Of a DNA stretch of 64,000 nt, positions 9,764 through 19,459 are shown in pieces. Position 1 is the stretch's first letter. Each line of letters begins with the position of its first letter. The notes under the pieces are model-generated. The model ran no database searches, was not told the DNA's origin, and saw only the letters and a list, made by a program, of their open reading frames with translations. Position numbers and translations under genes: made by a program. The stretch comes from Campylobacter hyointestinalis subsp. lawsonii (GTDB lineage: Bacteria > Campylobacterota > Campylobacteria > Campylobacterales > Campylobacteraceae). The stretch is from assembly GCF_013372165.1 (NCBI RefSeq), contig NZ_CP053828.1:806001-870000 (forward strand). Direction: 5' to 3'.

Positions 9764-10559
9764 ACCTTTAAGATATGACTTTATGAGAATTGCTTTGTAT
9801 CTAGCATTTAGTATATGTGTAGTTTGTGCTGTTTTGTCTTGTTTTTTAGTGCTAAAATCATACTCTTTATTAGGGGACGCTTTGTCGCACTCTGTAATGC
9901 CTGGTATGATAGTGGCTTACTCTATAGGTTTGCCACTTGGCTTTGGGGCGTTTTTGTCTAGTATAGTTTGTCTTTGGCTTATAGAGTTTTTAAAAGAGCG
10001 TAGCGGACTAAGAAGTGATGCCATAACAGCCATTTGTTTTACGGGATTTTTCGCACTTGGACTTCTGCTTTATAGTAAAGTAGAAAGCCCGCTTCATATA
10101 CATGAAGTTTTATTTGGAAATCTTTTAGGTGTTAGTAAGAGCGATATACAGACTTCAGTTGCTATTTTTGGCATGGTTTTAGTATTTACCTTGCTATTTT
10201 TTAAGAGATTTTTTGCGGTATTTTTTGATGAAGTAAATGCTTTATTAGTTGGTATAAATCCTAAATTTTATTATTATTTGATGCTTTTGTTGCTTAGTTT
10301 TGTAGTGGTTTTTGGTTTTAGTGCAGTGGGTATAATATTAGTCGTTGCGATGCTGATACTTCCTGGAGCTGCAGCATTTTTGATAACTAGCAAATTTTGG
10401 CTTATGCAGATAGTTTCAGTAAGTTTTGCTTTGCTTAGCTCATTTTTTGGTATCATAATAAGTTTTCATAGTGATACTAGCACTCAAGCATTGATAGTTT
10501 TATTTCAAACTCTATTTTTCATTTTATCTTTGATATATTCTAAATTTAGGGCGTTATGA
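9744..10559 (+). CDS. sitD: Metal ABC transporter permease, second subunit
   Basis: Paralogue of the preceding permease, 271 residues with the same signatures (LKSYSLLGDALSHSVMPGMI; AVGIILVVAMLILPGAAA). The ATG at 9744 is chosen over an upstream in-frame ATG at 9711 because AAAAGGG lies seven bases before it and the paralogue starts at the matching MIEFLLEPL/MEWLIEPF segment. It overlaps sitC by 20 bases. Its last 14 bases overlap the end of the convergent lnt gene, with no room for a terminator. Confidence 0.9.
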   Translation: MIEFLLEPLRYDFMRIALYLAFSICVVCAVLSCFLVLKSYSLLGDALSHSVMPGMIVAYSIGLPLGFGAFLSSIVCLWLIEFLKERSGLRSDAITAICFTGFFALGLLLYSKVESPLHIHEVLFGNLLGVSKSDIQTSVAIFGMVLVFTLLFFKRFFAVFFDEVNALLVGINPKFYYYLMLLLLSFVVVFGFSAVGIILVVAMLILPGAAAFLITSKFWLMQIVSVSFALLSSFFGIIISFHSDTSTQALIVLFQTLFFILSLIYSKFRAL

Positions 10560-11811
10560 TCTTGCTAGGGCTACCATTTACGCTATGATAAATGGTAGTA
10601 TTATACTTATAAGCGTAGTATTTAAGCAAAATTTCTTGTAAAGTTGGCTCTGTTGATGGGACAAACCAGCCGTTGTTTGTGATGGCTATTACGAATTTAG
10701 GATTGTTCGCATAAATTTCATCTCTAGTAGCTTCATAGCAGATCGCATTTCTGATCTTTACGCCACCTATCTCATAATCACTTATCTCTTTTGCGGCTCC
10801 AAAATCCTTATTTCCGTTAAAAAATATTTTGTTTATGAAATTTGTAGCAAATTTTGGAAGCGGAATTTCTTCTCCAAATGGTACTAATATGACTTTATCT
10901 AGTCTTTTTACGTCTCCGTTTAAAAACAGATAAGTCGAGTTATAAGAAGTGCCATTTTCATATCCTAAAGATCCAGTTACTATGCTTATTTTTTTAGATT
11001 TTTCTTTTAGATATTCAAGAAGCTCTTTTTGATGATCTAAAAATAGCGCGAACGCACTTTCTGGTAAGACAACTAAAGATGCGTTTTTATCTATGGCATT
11101 ATCTATGATTTTTAAATTTTGAGATATAAGCTCGTCTTTATAGTTTCTCTCCCATTTTATACTTTGAGGTATTTTTGTATTTGCTAATTCTACTTTAAAA
11201 GGTAGTAAATTTGGTGTTTTTTTATCTAAATTTATATTTATGAGTAAAGCACAGATCAAAACTGCTACCCCGTATCTAAATTTAATCATACACACTAGAC
11301 CTGTTAAAACAGCTGCTAAAGTCCAAATTTGCGGTTTAAAGATCGTATCTACAAATATCAACTCAAGATTGAACCAATTAAAATTAAACGGATAAAAATA
11401 TCCAAGCAATACAAGTAAAGATGCTCTGATAATTAAATTTGAAAAATATCCACATACTAAAAATATAAAAGCATATATAAATCCTATACTCAAAATTTCT
11501 ACTGGTATCAAGTACCAAAAACCATAATAAATAAGGCTAAAGCTTATCCAGTAAAACCATAAAATTCCACTAAAAAATCCACTCCAAAACCAAATTTGCT
11601 TATCTGATTTGAGTAGCAAATACAGACCAAATATCGCTAAAAAGCAGCCTACAAGGCTAAGATAGCTTATTTCAAATATGGATAAAAAAATGAAAATCGA
11701 AAGTAAAGTTGCAACTCCAAAGCCTTTTATTATAAAATTTAAGGTAAAATAGTCTCTTAAATTTTTTTTACCAAAGGAAACCCATGCAAGAAGGAAATAT
11801 TTTAACTTCAT
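10546..11811 (-). CDS. lnt: Apolipoprotein N-acyltransferase
   Basis: Adds the third acyl chain to the N-terminal Cys of lipoproteins in the inner membrane. About 421 residues: an N-terminal half with several membrane segments, then a periplasmic carbon-nitrogen hydrolase domain with catalytic Glu (VVLPESAFALF), Lys-bearing loop (KVILVPFGEEIPLPK) and Cys (NAICYEAT). It is shorter than E. coli Lnt (about 512) but usual for Campylobacter. I choose the ATG at 11811 because AGAGGTAGTA precedes it; the frame opens to 11838. This start lies 28 bases inside the divergent yajC gene, so the 5' ends of the two mRNAs are complementary. Same lnt/yajC layout as C. jejuni. Confidence 0.88.
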   Translation of the reverse strand: MKLKYFLLAWVSFGKKNLRDYFTLNFIIKGFGVATLLSIFIFLSIFEISYLSLVGCFLAIFGLYLLLKSDKQIWFWSGFFSGILWFYWISFSLIYYGFWYLIPVEILSIGFIYAFIFLVCGYFSNLIIRASLLVLLGYFYPFNFNWFNLELIFVDTIFKPQIWTLAAVLTGLVCMIKFRYGVAVLICALLININLDKKTPNLLPFKVELANTKIPQSIKWERNYKDELISQNLKIIDNAIDKNASLVVLPESAFALFLDHQKELLEYLKEKSKKISIVTGSLGYENGTSYNSTYLFLNGDVKRLDKVILVPFGEEIPLPKFATNFINKIFFNGNKDFGAAKEISDYEIGGVKIRNAICYEATRDEIYANNPKFVIAITNNGWFVPSTEPTLQEILLKYYAYKYNTTIYHSVNGSPSKIITP

Positions 11812-12083
11812 TACTACCTCTAGTTGTGTTATTCGCAATTTTTTATTTTTTAGTTATCAGACCTCAACAAAAACAGCAAAAAGCTCACAAAGCTATGCTT
11901 GAAGCACTTGAAAAAGGCGATAAGATAGTTACTAACGGCGGTCTTGTTTGTGAGGTTGTAAAACCAGAAGATGATTTTATCAAAGTTAAGCTTAATGATG
12001 AAGTAATCGTTAGAATAGATAGAAACTTTGTTGCAAAGAAACTAGACAAAATCGAGAAGAGCGATGCGAAGAATAACTTATAG
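11784..12083 (+). CDS. yajC: Sec translocon accessory subunit YajC
   Basis: 99 residues, one N-terminal membrane helix (TSLLPLVVLFAIFYFLVIRPQ) ending in the family's RPQQKQQKAH motif, then a small cytoplasmic domain (KGDKIVTNGGLVCEVVKPEDDF). It associates with SecD-SecF. The ATG has AAAGGAAACCC upstream. First gene of yajC-secD-secF; the next start overlaps its end by 20 bases. Confidence 0.97.
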   Translation: MQEGNILTSLLPLVVLFAIFYFLVIRPQQKQQKAHKAMLEALEKGDKIVTNGGLVCEVVKPEDDFIKVKLNDEVIVRIDRNFVAKKLDKIEKSDAKNNL

Positions 12084-13647
12084 GCTTGTTATTTTTATTC
12101 TAGCTTTGATATTTGGACTTGGCTTTTCTATGCCAAGCTTCCTTCAAACACAGGGCGGACATAAAATCAGCTTAGGTCTTGACTTGCAAGGCGGATTACA
12201 TATGCTCCTTGGCGTACAGACCGATGAAGCTATAGCTTCTAAGGTAAAATCAGTAGCTTCAAGTATAAAATATTTTACAAATAAAAATGATATTTTGGTT
12301 GATGAGCTAAAAGTCGATAAAGAAAAAGTAACTTTAAAGATATTAGATATCGATGAAGCTAAAAAAATAGATGAGATGTTAAAAGATATAAAAGGTCTTT
12401 CTATACAAAAAGATAATCTAGTTTATACTATATCTTTAACCGAACAAGAGAAAATCGATACCGCAAAGTATGCGATAGATCAAGCAGTAGAAACCATTAG
12501 AAATAGACTTGATCAGTTTGGTCTAGCCGAACCGACTGTCGCAAAACAAGGGGAAAATCAAATCCTAGTCGAGCTTCCTGGTATCAAAACTATGGAAGAT
12601 GAGCAAAGAGCAAAAGATCTTATAGCAAAAGCGGCTCATTTGCAGCTTATGGCGCTTGATGAAAAACGTCAAGATCAAGCAAATAGCATAAGCGAAGCTG
12701 AGGCTGAAGCTTATGGCGATATTCTTTATCCAGATGTAAAAAATCCTAAATTTAAATACCTTATAAAAGATATACCGGTACTTGATGGCAGTATGCTAGT
12801 TGATGCTAGGGTGGCGTTTGATAATAAAACAAATTCTCCTATCATAAATTTCACTTTAAATGCTGAAGGTGCTAGGATCTTTGGGGACTTTACAGGTTCA
12901 AATGTAGGCAAACGTCTTGCCATAGTACTTGATGGTAAAGTTTATTCAGCGCCTGTTATAAATGAAAGAATAGGCGGTGGAAGCGGTCAGATAAGTGGTG
13001 GATTTAGTGTAGAAGAAGCTCACGACGTAGCGATAGCTCTTAGAAGTGGTGCGCTTTTGGCTCCTGTAAAATTATTAGAAAAAAGAAGTATAGGTCCTAG
13101 TCTTGGTCAGCAAAGCATAGATCAAAGTATGGTAGCTCTTAGCGGTGGTGCTATATTAGTCATTTTATTTATGATGATAGTGTATGGTTTAGCAGGCGTT
13201 CTTGCAAATATAGCTTTGGTTGTAAATATACTTATTTTGATAGGAGTTATGGCTTTATTTGGAGCTACTTTAACACTTCCTGGTATGGCAGGAATACTTC
13301 TTACTATAGGTATGGCAGTCGATGCAAATGTTATCATAAATGAACGTATTAGGGAGCTTTTAAAATCTGGAAAGAGTGTTTATGTGAGTATAGAAAAGGG
13401 CTATGAAAATGCTATGAGCGCTATAATTGATTCAAATTTAACAACTCTTATCACTTCTATCGCGCTTTATGCTTATGGAACAGGGCCGGTAAAAGGCTTT
13501 GCTGTTACTATGAGTATAGGTATCATAGCTTCTATGCTTACTGCTATTTTAGGAACTCATGGAATGTTTGAAGCTCTTGGTAAAAAGATAGAAAAAAGCA
13601 AAAGCACGGTTCTTTGGTTTGGTTATAAGATAAGAAAGGCAGACTAA
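12064..13647 (+). CDS. secD: Protein export membrane protein SecD
   Basis: RND-type subunit using the proton gradient to complete export through SecYEG. 527 residues: N-terminal helix, the signature GLDLQGGLHMLLGV near residue 38, a large periplasmic region, then five membrane segments with the family GMAVDANVIINERIRE motif near residue 420. Length is usual for epsilonproteobacteria. The start overlaps yajC, and its stop overlaps the secF start by one base (TAATG). Confidence 0.97.
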   Translation: MRRITYRLVIFILALIFGLGFSMPSFLQTQGGHKISLGLDLQGGLHMLLGVQTDEAIASKVKSVASSIKYFTNKNDILVDELKVDKEKVTLKILDIDEAKKIDEMLKDIKGLSIQKDNLVYTISLTEQEKIDTAKYAIDQAVETIRNRLDQFGLAEPTVAKQGENQILVELPGIKTMEDEQRAKDLIAKAAHLQLMALDEKRQDQANSISEAEAEAYGDILYPDVKNPKFKYLIKDIPVLDGSMLVDARVAFDNKTNSPIINFTLNAEGARIFGDFTGSNVGKRLAIVLDGKVYSAPVINERIGGGSGQISGGFSVEEAHDVAIALRSGALLAPVKLLEKRSIGPSLGQQSIDQSMVALSGGAILVILFMMIVYGLAGVLANIALVVNILILIGVMALFGATLTLPGMAGILLTIGMAVDANVIINERIRELLKSGKSVYVSIEKGYENAMSAIIDSNLTTLITSIALYAYGTGPVKGFAVTMSIGIIASMLTAILGTHGMFEALGKKIEKSKSTVLWFGYKIRKAD

Positions 13648-14618
13648 TGCAGATATTTGATAAGGGAAAAATTTATGATTTTATGGGCAAAAGATGGATA
13701 TTTTTTGCTCTATCTTTTATAATGTTTTTTGGTTCTATCTTTTTGCTTACAACAAGAGGCTTAAACTATGGTATCGACTTTGCTGGTGGTACATTGATAC
13801 AGATAAAATATGATAACATCGCACCTCTTGATGAGATAAGAGCTAAGCTTGCTACTAATGAAACTTTAAAAAATGCAAATGTAACGGAGTTTGGATCTGC
13901 TAAGGAGATAACCATAAGATACGCTGGAAGTAGCGATAGTCTAGGAAATGATCCTGCGACTACGGTTTCACGTATTCTTGCTGATACTGGTAAATTTGAA
14001 GTAAGAAGAGTAGATATCGTAGGGCCAAAAGTAGGTAGCGAACTTAGGCAAAAAGGCATTATGGCAGTAGCTGTATCGCTTGTATTGATTCTTGTATATA
14101 TAGGTTTTAGATTTGAGTGGAGATTTGCTCTAGCTGCTATTTTTAGCGAAATTCACGATGTAGTTATCACACTTGGTGCAATTAGCTTGTTTATGATAGA
14201 TGTAAATTTAGATACTCTTGCGGCGATTTTAACTGTTCTTGGATATTCATTAAATGATACTATTATCATATTTGATAGGATTAGAGAAGGTATTAAAGAA
14301 GACCATTCTATAAAATTAACAGAGATTATAAATGAGTCTGTATCTCTAACTCTGCCAAGGACTATTATGACTTCTGTAACTACACTTTTAACTGTTTTAG
14401 TGCTATTTTTCTTCGGTGGAGATATGATACACGGATTTTCTATTATTATGATAGTTGGTATCATCATAGGAACTATAAGTTCTGTGTTTATAGCAGCTCC
14501 AATGCTTGTTTGGTTTAAATTTAATGTTGAGCGTTATAGAGTTCATCTTGCAGAAAAAAATCGCATAAAAAAAGAAAAAGAAAAAATACGTGCTATGTAT
14601 GAAAAAGGCACAGTTTGA
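13647..14618 (+). CDS. secF: Protein export membrane protein SecF
   Basis: 323 residues, the partner of SecD. Signatures: GLNYGIDFAGGTLIQIKY near residue 38 and, after the periplasmic domain, VLGYSLNDTIIIFDRIRE near residue 195 in the membrane half. Six hydrophobic segments and a charged C-terminal tail. The start overlaps the SecD stop, so coupling is tight. Confidence 0.97.
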   Translation: MQIFDKGKIYDFMGKRWIFFALSFIMFFGSIFLLTTRGLNYGIDFAGGTLIQIKYDNIAPLDEIRAKLATNETLKNANVTEFGSAKEITIRYAGSSDSLGNDPATTVSRILADTGKFEVRRVDIVGPKVGSELRQKGIMAVAVSLVLILVYIGFRFEWRFALAAIFSEIHDVVITLGAISLFMIDVNLDTLAAILTVLGYSLNDTIIIFDRIREGIKEDHSIKLTEIINESVSLTLPRTIMTSVTTLLTVLVLFFFGGDMIHGFSIIMIVGIIIGTISSVFIAAPMLVWFKFNVERYRVHLAEKNRIKKEKEKIRAMYEKGTV

Positions 14619-14628
14619 AAGGTGGCAA

Positions 14629-14967
14629 ATGAACTGGGGTAAGGTAATATATACATTTTTTGCTCTTATGAGCTTAACTACTACGGCTGGATTTTTATAT
14701 GATAAAAATGAGATTGCTCTTTTTATAGCAGCTAGCATAAACCTTATTTCTACGCTTCTTAAAATAGGTGTTAGAAATATGCTTTCAGCCGAGCTTTTTG
14801 CTAGTTCTTTGGTGGCTGATTTGCACTTGATACCTGCTTTTATATTTTTGGTGGTTTCTGGAAATATGACCGTTGTCTATTCTTTAGCTATAGGTGGAAT
14901 CATAGCAAATGTATTTTCTATGTGCTTACTGCTTACTGAAGCAAATAAAACAAGAGATGAATTCTAA
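14629..14967 (+). CDS. Small conserved membrane protein (unnamed family) between secF and leuS
   Basis: 112 residues with about four hydrophobic segments and no soluble domain ([62 protein letters not shown]). I do not recognise a function. I place the start at the ATG at 14629, 10 bases after the secF stop with GAAAGGTGG upstream; the frame also opens 39 bases earlier inside secF. It is in the secDF-leuS operon, eight bases before leuS. A similar short membrane gene occupies this place in other Campylobacter. Confidence 0.8.
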   Translation: MNWGKVIYTFFALMSLTTTAGFLYDKNEIALFIAASINLISTLLKIGVRNMLSAELFASSLVADLHLIPAFIFLVVSGNMTVVYSLAIGGIIANVFSMCLLLTEANKTRDEF

Positions 14968-14975
14968 GGAATATT

Positions 14976-17411
14976 ATGGAATATAATGCTAAAAATATAG
15001 AATACAAATGGCAAGAAATTTGGAAAAAAAATGGTTATGCAGAACCAAAAGACGACTATACAATGCCAAAAAAATATATACTTTCTATGTTTCCATATCC
15101 TAGCGGTAGGCTTCATATGGGTCATGTTAGAAACTATAGTATAGGTGATGCGCTTTCAAGGTACTATAGAAATCAAGGCTTCAATGTTCTTCAACCGATC
15201 GGTTTTGATAGTTTTGGTATGCCAGCAGAAAATGCAGCAATAAAGCATAAAATTCATCCTAAAATTTGGACTTATGACAACATAGATTATATGACAAAAG
15301 AGCTTGACGCTTTGGGATTTAGCTTTTCTAAAAAACGCCTTTTGGCTACAAGTGATCCGCTTTATACAAAATGGGAACAAGAGTTTTTCATAAAAATGTA
15401 TGAAAAAGGGTTGGTATATAGAAAATCAGCCGTTGTCAATTGGTGCGAGAGCGACCAAACTGTTTTGGCAAATGAACAAGTTGAAGATGGAAAATGCTGG
15501 AGATGTGGTAATGAAGTGGTGCAACGCGAAATGCAAGGATACTATCTAAAGATCACTGACTATGCAAAAGAGCTTTTAGACTGCTTAGAAACGCTAAAAG
15601 GCAGATGGCCAAATCAAGTTTTAACTATGCAAGAAAATTGGATAGGCGAGAGTTTTGGACTTGAGTTTGAGTTTAAATTTGATGATGAGAGTAGAACATT
15701 ACTAGATGGAATAGATGGTTTTAAGGTTTTCACAACTCGCCCAGATACTATTTATGGAGTAACTTACGCAGCACTTGCACCAGAGCACGCAGTCGTAAAA
15801 AAACTACTTGATAAAGATCTTTTAAGCGATGAAGCGTCTATAAAACTAAGATCTATTTTAAACCAAAGTCCAAAACAAAGACAAGCTAGTGATAAAGACG
15901 GCGTTTGTTTAAATTTAAATGTTATTCATCCTTTAACAGGTGAAAAAATTCCAGTATGGTGCGCGAATTTTGTCTTAAACGAATACGGCGGTGGTGCAGT
16001 GATGTCAGTACCTGCACACGATGAGAGAGATTTTGATTTTGCTAGTAAATTTGGTTTGCCTATCAAACAGGTTATAAAAGCAGACTCATTGCCTTATCCT
16101 GAAAAAAATAGTACGTATATAAACTCAGATCTTATAAATGGTATGCATTATGATGAAGCTTTAGAGTTTATCATTTCTAAATTTGAAGAGCAAAACTTAG
16201 GTAAAAGAGTTACGAATTATAAGCTTAGAGATTGGGGGATTTCTCGTCAAAGATACTGGGGTGCGCCGATCCCTATGGTGCATTGTGATAAATGCGGTAT
16301 CGTAACTGAAAAGCTTGAAAATTTACCTATTTTACTGCCTGAGGATGTGAGTATTACTGGTGAGGGAAATCCGCTAGACAAGCATCCAAATTTCAAAAAT
16401 TGTAAATGCCCTAAGTGCGGCGGTGAAGCTAAAAGAGAAACCGATACTATGGATACATTTTTTGAAAGTTCGTGGTATTTTGCAAGATATGCAAGTGATG
16501 AGAAAACTTGGGAAAAAGTAGCTTTTGATAAAAAAAGCGTTGATTATTGGATGAATGTAGATCAATATATCGGTGGGATAGAGCACGCCATACTTCATCT
16601 TTTATACGCTAGATTTTTTCAAAAAGTTTTAAGAGACCTTGGATATTTGCGTGATAGCGAGCCTTTTGCTAGTTTATTAACTCAAGGTATGGTCTTAAAA
16701 GACGGGGCTAAAATGAGTAAAAGCAAGGGCAACACAGTTGATCCAGATGAAATTATCGCTAGATATGGTGCTGATACTGCAAGACTATTTATACTTTTTG
16801 CAGCCCCACCGCAAAAAGAACTTGAGTGGAATGATAGTGCTGTTGAGGGTGCTTTTAAATTTATAAATAGACTTTGTGATAGAAGCGTAAATGCTTATAA
16901 AACAGAGCAAATTCCACTTATAAACCACTTAAATTTAAATAAAGATGAAAAATATGCAAGACTAAAAGTCTATGAAGCACTTAAAAAATCAAGCGAAGTT
17001 TTTGAGAGTAGCTTTACTTTTAACACTTTAATCGCAGCTTGTATGGAGGCTCTAAATGCCTTAAACGCTCAAAACAATAAAGACGTATGGACAGAGGGCT
17101 ACTATATCATCTTAAATTTACTAGAACCTATCATTCCACATATTTGCTGGGAGCTTAGTAGTGAGCTTTTTGGGCTTAAGAACTTTACAAAGATAGAGCT
17201 AAAAAATGAGGTTTTTGTTCAAGATAGTATAAATTTAGCCATAACAGTAAATGGAAAACGACGCGCTGAAATCGAAGTAGAAAAAAGCCTAAGTAAAGAT
17301 GAAATTCTACAAATGGCTAAAAAAGAAGTTGAAAAATGGATCTTAGGCAAAGAGCTAATAAAAGAAATTTATGTGCCAAATAAGCTGATAAATTTGGTTA
17401 TAAAGGACTAA
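14976..17411 (+). CDS. leuS: Leucyl-tRNA synthetase
   Basis: Charges tRNA-Leu. 811 residues, the bacterial length. Class I signatures: HIGH-type [14 protein letters not shown] near residue 40 and KMSKSKGN near residue 585. The CP1 editing domain has the T-rich [14 protein letters not shown] and [15 protein letters not shown] segments. A CxxC zinc pair is seen ([10 protein letters not shown]). The ATG has AAGGAATATT upstream. It ends two bases before the lipoprotein gene. Confidence 0.97.
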   Translation: MEYNAKNIEYKWQEIWKKNGYAEPKDDYTMPKKYILSMFPYPSGRLHMGHVRNYSIGDALSRYYRNQGFNVLQPIGFDSFGMPAENAAIKHKIHPKIWTYDNIDYMTKELDALGFSFSKKRLLATSDPLYTKWEQEFFIKMYEKGLVYRKSAVVNWCESDQTVLANEQVEDGKCWRCGNEVVQREMQGYYLKITDYAKELLDCLETLKGRWPNQVLTMQENWIGESFGLEFEFKFDDESRTLLDGIDGFKVFTTRPDTIYGVTYAALAPEHAVVKKLLDKDLLSDEASIKLRSILNQSPKQRQASDKDGVCLNLNVIHPLTGEKIPVWCANFVLNEYGGGAVMSVPAHDERDFDFASKFGLPIKQVIKADSLPYPEKNSTYINSDLINGMHYDEALEFIISKFEEQNLGKRVTNYKLRDWGISRQRYWGAPIPMVHCDKCGIVTEKLENLPILLPEDVSITGEGNPLDKHPNFKNCKCPKCGGEAKRETDTMDTFFESSWYFARYASDEKTWEKVAFDKKSVDYWMNVDQYIGGIEHAILHLLYARFFQKVLRDLGYLRDSEPFASLLTQGMVLKDGAKMSKSKGNTVDPDEIIARYGADTARLFILFAAPPQKELEWNDSAVEGAFKFINRLCDRSVNAYKTEQIPLINHLNLNKDEKYARLKVYEALKKSSEVFESSFTFNTLIAACMEALNALNAQNNKDVWTEGYYIILNLLEPIIPHICWELSSELFGLKNFTKIELKNEVFVQDSINLAITVNGKRRAEIEVEKSLSKDEILQMAKKEVEKWILGKELIKEIYVPNKLINLVIKD

Positions 17412-17412
17412 A

Positions 17413-17949
17413 GTGAAGACGCTTTTAAATTTAATAGCAGTGTTTTTGCTAGTAGGTTGCGGATATAAGCCAGTTTCTAAGATCTCGCAAGATATCTTAG
17501 GAGATAGAATTTGGGTAGATGTTGTGATGAGCAAAACAGATCCACAAAATACGGTTGCTATTAAAGACAGCATTAGAGCAGGTATGATAGAAAGATTAGG
17601 CAAAGATCTAGCAGACAAAGAAGATGCAGATACTGCTATATTAGCAAGTATAAGATCTTTGAGTTTTAGTCCTATACTTTATGATCAATTTGGCTATGTT
17701 ACTGCTTATAAAGCAAATTTAACTGTTTTATATAATGTTAAATTCTCAAACTCACAAACAAAAGATATATTAACTTCAGGTGAATATGACTTTAAGATAA
17801 CAAAACGTGTTAAAAACATAAGATACACAGATAGCGTTATAAGCGATAAAGATAGATATGAGGCTATAAAAAATGCGTCTTCTGAAGCGTTTGGTGAGTT
17901 TATATCAAAATTAGCTATAGAGGGTTTAAAAAATGGCAAGTATAATTAA
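17413..17949 (+). CDS. lptE: LPS-assembly lipoprotein LptE-like
   Basis: 178 residues starting with GTG (AAGGACTAAA upstream). Lipoprotein signal: LIAVFLLVGCGYKP, with the lipidated Cys at residue 15. The remainder is a small alpha/beta domain with the GYKP/GYRP-type start seen in LptE, the plug of the LptD channel placing LPS in the outer membrane. Position right after leuS is the same as in C. jejuni, where this lipoprotein is annotated as LptE-like. Sequence similarity across the family is low, so the name rests partly on synteny. Confidence 0.72.
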   Translation: MKTLLNLIAVFLLVGCGYKPVSKISQDILGDRIWVDVVMSKTDPQNTVAIKDSIRAGMIERLGKDLADKEDADTAILASIRSLSFSPILYDQFGYVTAYKANLTVLYNVKFSNSQTKDILTSGEYDFKITKRVKNIRYTDSVISDKDRYEAIKNASSEAFGEFISKLAIEGLKNGKYN

Positions 17950-19459
17950 TGAAGTTATAAAAGATGCTATAAAAGAGGCAAATACAAGGCATCTTGTATT
18001 AACGCCTGATAATTATATGAATGTATTTTGCGATATAGCAAATAAAAAAGGTGTGGTAGTAGAAGACTGCCAAAAGCTATCTAAGTTTATATCAAAACTT
18101 GACCCATCTTATCAAGCTCAGCTTAATAAGCTAAGTATAAATACCATAGATGAGCTTTTTGCTTTTATAATTTCAAGATTAAATAGGCAAAGTTCAGTAG
18201 ATACAACAAAAGTATTTATTCTTCTTACAAAAAGGATTTTACAAAGCATTAGCTTATTGCATAACAAAGAAGCTAGAAATTTAGCAAACATTAGCCTAGA
18301 GACCATAGACAAAAAAGTAAGCGTAGAAAATTTGGAGATCATAAAAGATAAATGGTTTGATTTTGTAAGTAACTACGACGATAGCTATTTAAAACTTTTA
18401 GAGATGTATGGTGTGAAGCAAAGCGATGATCTACAAAAGATAATAAATACTCTATTAAATTCAAAAATAAGCGAACAAGAAAATCCTGAACTAGAGTCTT
18501 TAGCCGATCTGATGATAGCAGCCCTTGTTCCTTCCATAGCTTCAAGTATGAATGATGAACTAGCTGCTATCTGCGAAGAGATAAAAGCCAAACCAGAGCT
18601 TTTGCAAAGTAAAGCGATGCAAGGCGATATAAAAAAGATAATACTAAAGCGAGTAGAGTTAGACAAAGGCGAGTTTGCCCAAAAAATCGCTATATTAGAT
18701 AATATTTTAAATGGTATAAATGATAAAATTATATACTTTATATCTATTTTTAACAAAAATCAAGCAGATGTTAGAAATATCAAAAACGATATAGAAAATA
18801 TGAATGAAAACTCAGATTATACTTTGGTAAAAAATAAGCTATTAAATATCGCAGATACGCTTGATTTAGAGATTAGTGATCTTGTATCAAAGCTATCAAG
18901 CAATGAAAAAACTATAAAAGAGCTAAATGAACGAATACAAGATTTAGAAAATCAACTAAGTCAAGCAAATCAAGCTATAAAAAGCGATTTTTTAACCGGA
19001 GTAGGAACAAAAAGAGCCTTTGAAAGTGAGCTGATCCGTATAGAAGAGGCTTATAAAAGATATGGCATAGAATATTGCATCTGCTTTTTTGATATAGATC
19101 ATTTTAAAAAAGTAAATGATAACTATGGACACGAAGCAGGGGATAAAGTCTTATCTGTCGTCGGTAAAATATTAAAAAAATACTCAAGAGATTTTGATTT
19201 TATAGCAAGATATGGTGGCGAAGAGTTTGTTGCTATCTTGCCAAAAACAAGCAAAGAAGGCGCAGTCTCTTTTGCAAATAAGATTTTAAGAAGTATATCA
19301 AGCTATAAATTTATGTATAAAGACCAAGAAATAAATTTAACGATTAGTTGTGGTATCTCTTCAAGACAAGATAATACGAGCGATACTGAGACTCTAACCA
19401 AATCAGATGAGATGCTATATCTAGCAAAAAATAGCGGTAGAAATTGTATAAAAGCCTGA
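17933..19459 (+). CDS. Diguanylate cyclase (GGDEF domain) with inhibition site
   Basis: 508 residues. Residues 1-335 are a soluble, helix-rich region ending in a coiled coil (LNERIQDLENQLSQANQAI). The C-terminal GGDEF domain begins at SDFLTGVGTKRAFE. The metal/GTP motif CFFDIDHFKKVND and the active-site loop GGEEF are intact. Five residues before GGEEF lies RDFD, fitting the RxxD allosteric inhibition site. It should therefore make cyclic di-GMP with product feedback. No signal peptide or membrane segment is seen, so the N-terminal part should sense or bind something in the cytoplasm. The start overlaps lptE by 17 bases and the stop overlaps folC (TGATG). Confidence 0.93.
   Translation: MASIINEVIKDAIKEANTRHLVLTPDNYMNVFCDIANKKGVVVEDCQKLSKFISKLDPSYQAQLNKLSINTIDELFAFIISRLNRQSSVDTTKVFILLTKRILQSISLLHNKEARNLANISLETIDKKVSVENLEIIKDKWFDFVSNYDDSYLKLLEMYGVKQSDDLQKIINTLLNSKISEQENPELESLADLMIAALVPSIASSMNDELAAICEEIKAKPELLQSKAMQGDIKKIILKRVELDKGEFAQKIAILDNILNGINDKIIYFISIFNKNQADVRNIKNDIENMNENSDYTLVKNKLLNIADTLDLEISDLVSKLSSNEKTIKELNERIQDLENQLSQANQAIKSDFLTGVGTKRAFESELIRIEEAYKRYGIEYCICFFDIDHFKKVNDNYGHEAGDKVLSVVGKILKKYSRDFDFIARYGGEEFVAILPKTSKEGAVSFANKILRSISSYKFMYKDQEINLTISCGISSRQDNTSDTETLTKSDEMLYLAKNSGRNCIKA

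Noticed and set aside
7278-10559. ZnuABC zinc importer
   Set aside because: There are two permease genes in sitABCD order, Glu not His at the third metal ligand, and no His-rich loop.
13122-14738. Long antisense open frames over secD, secF and other genes
   Set aside because: They mirror the codon pattern of well-supported genes and have no ribosome sites or family features.
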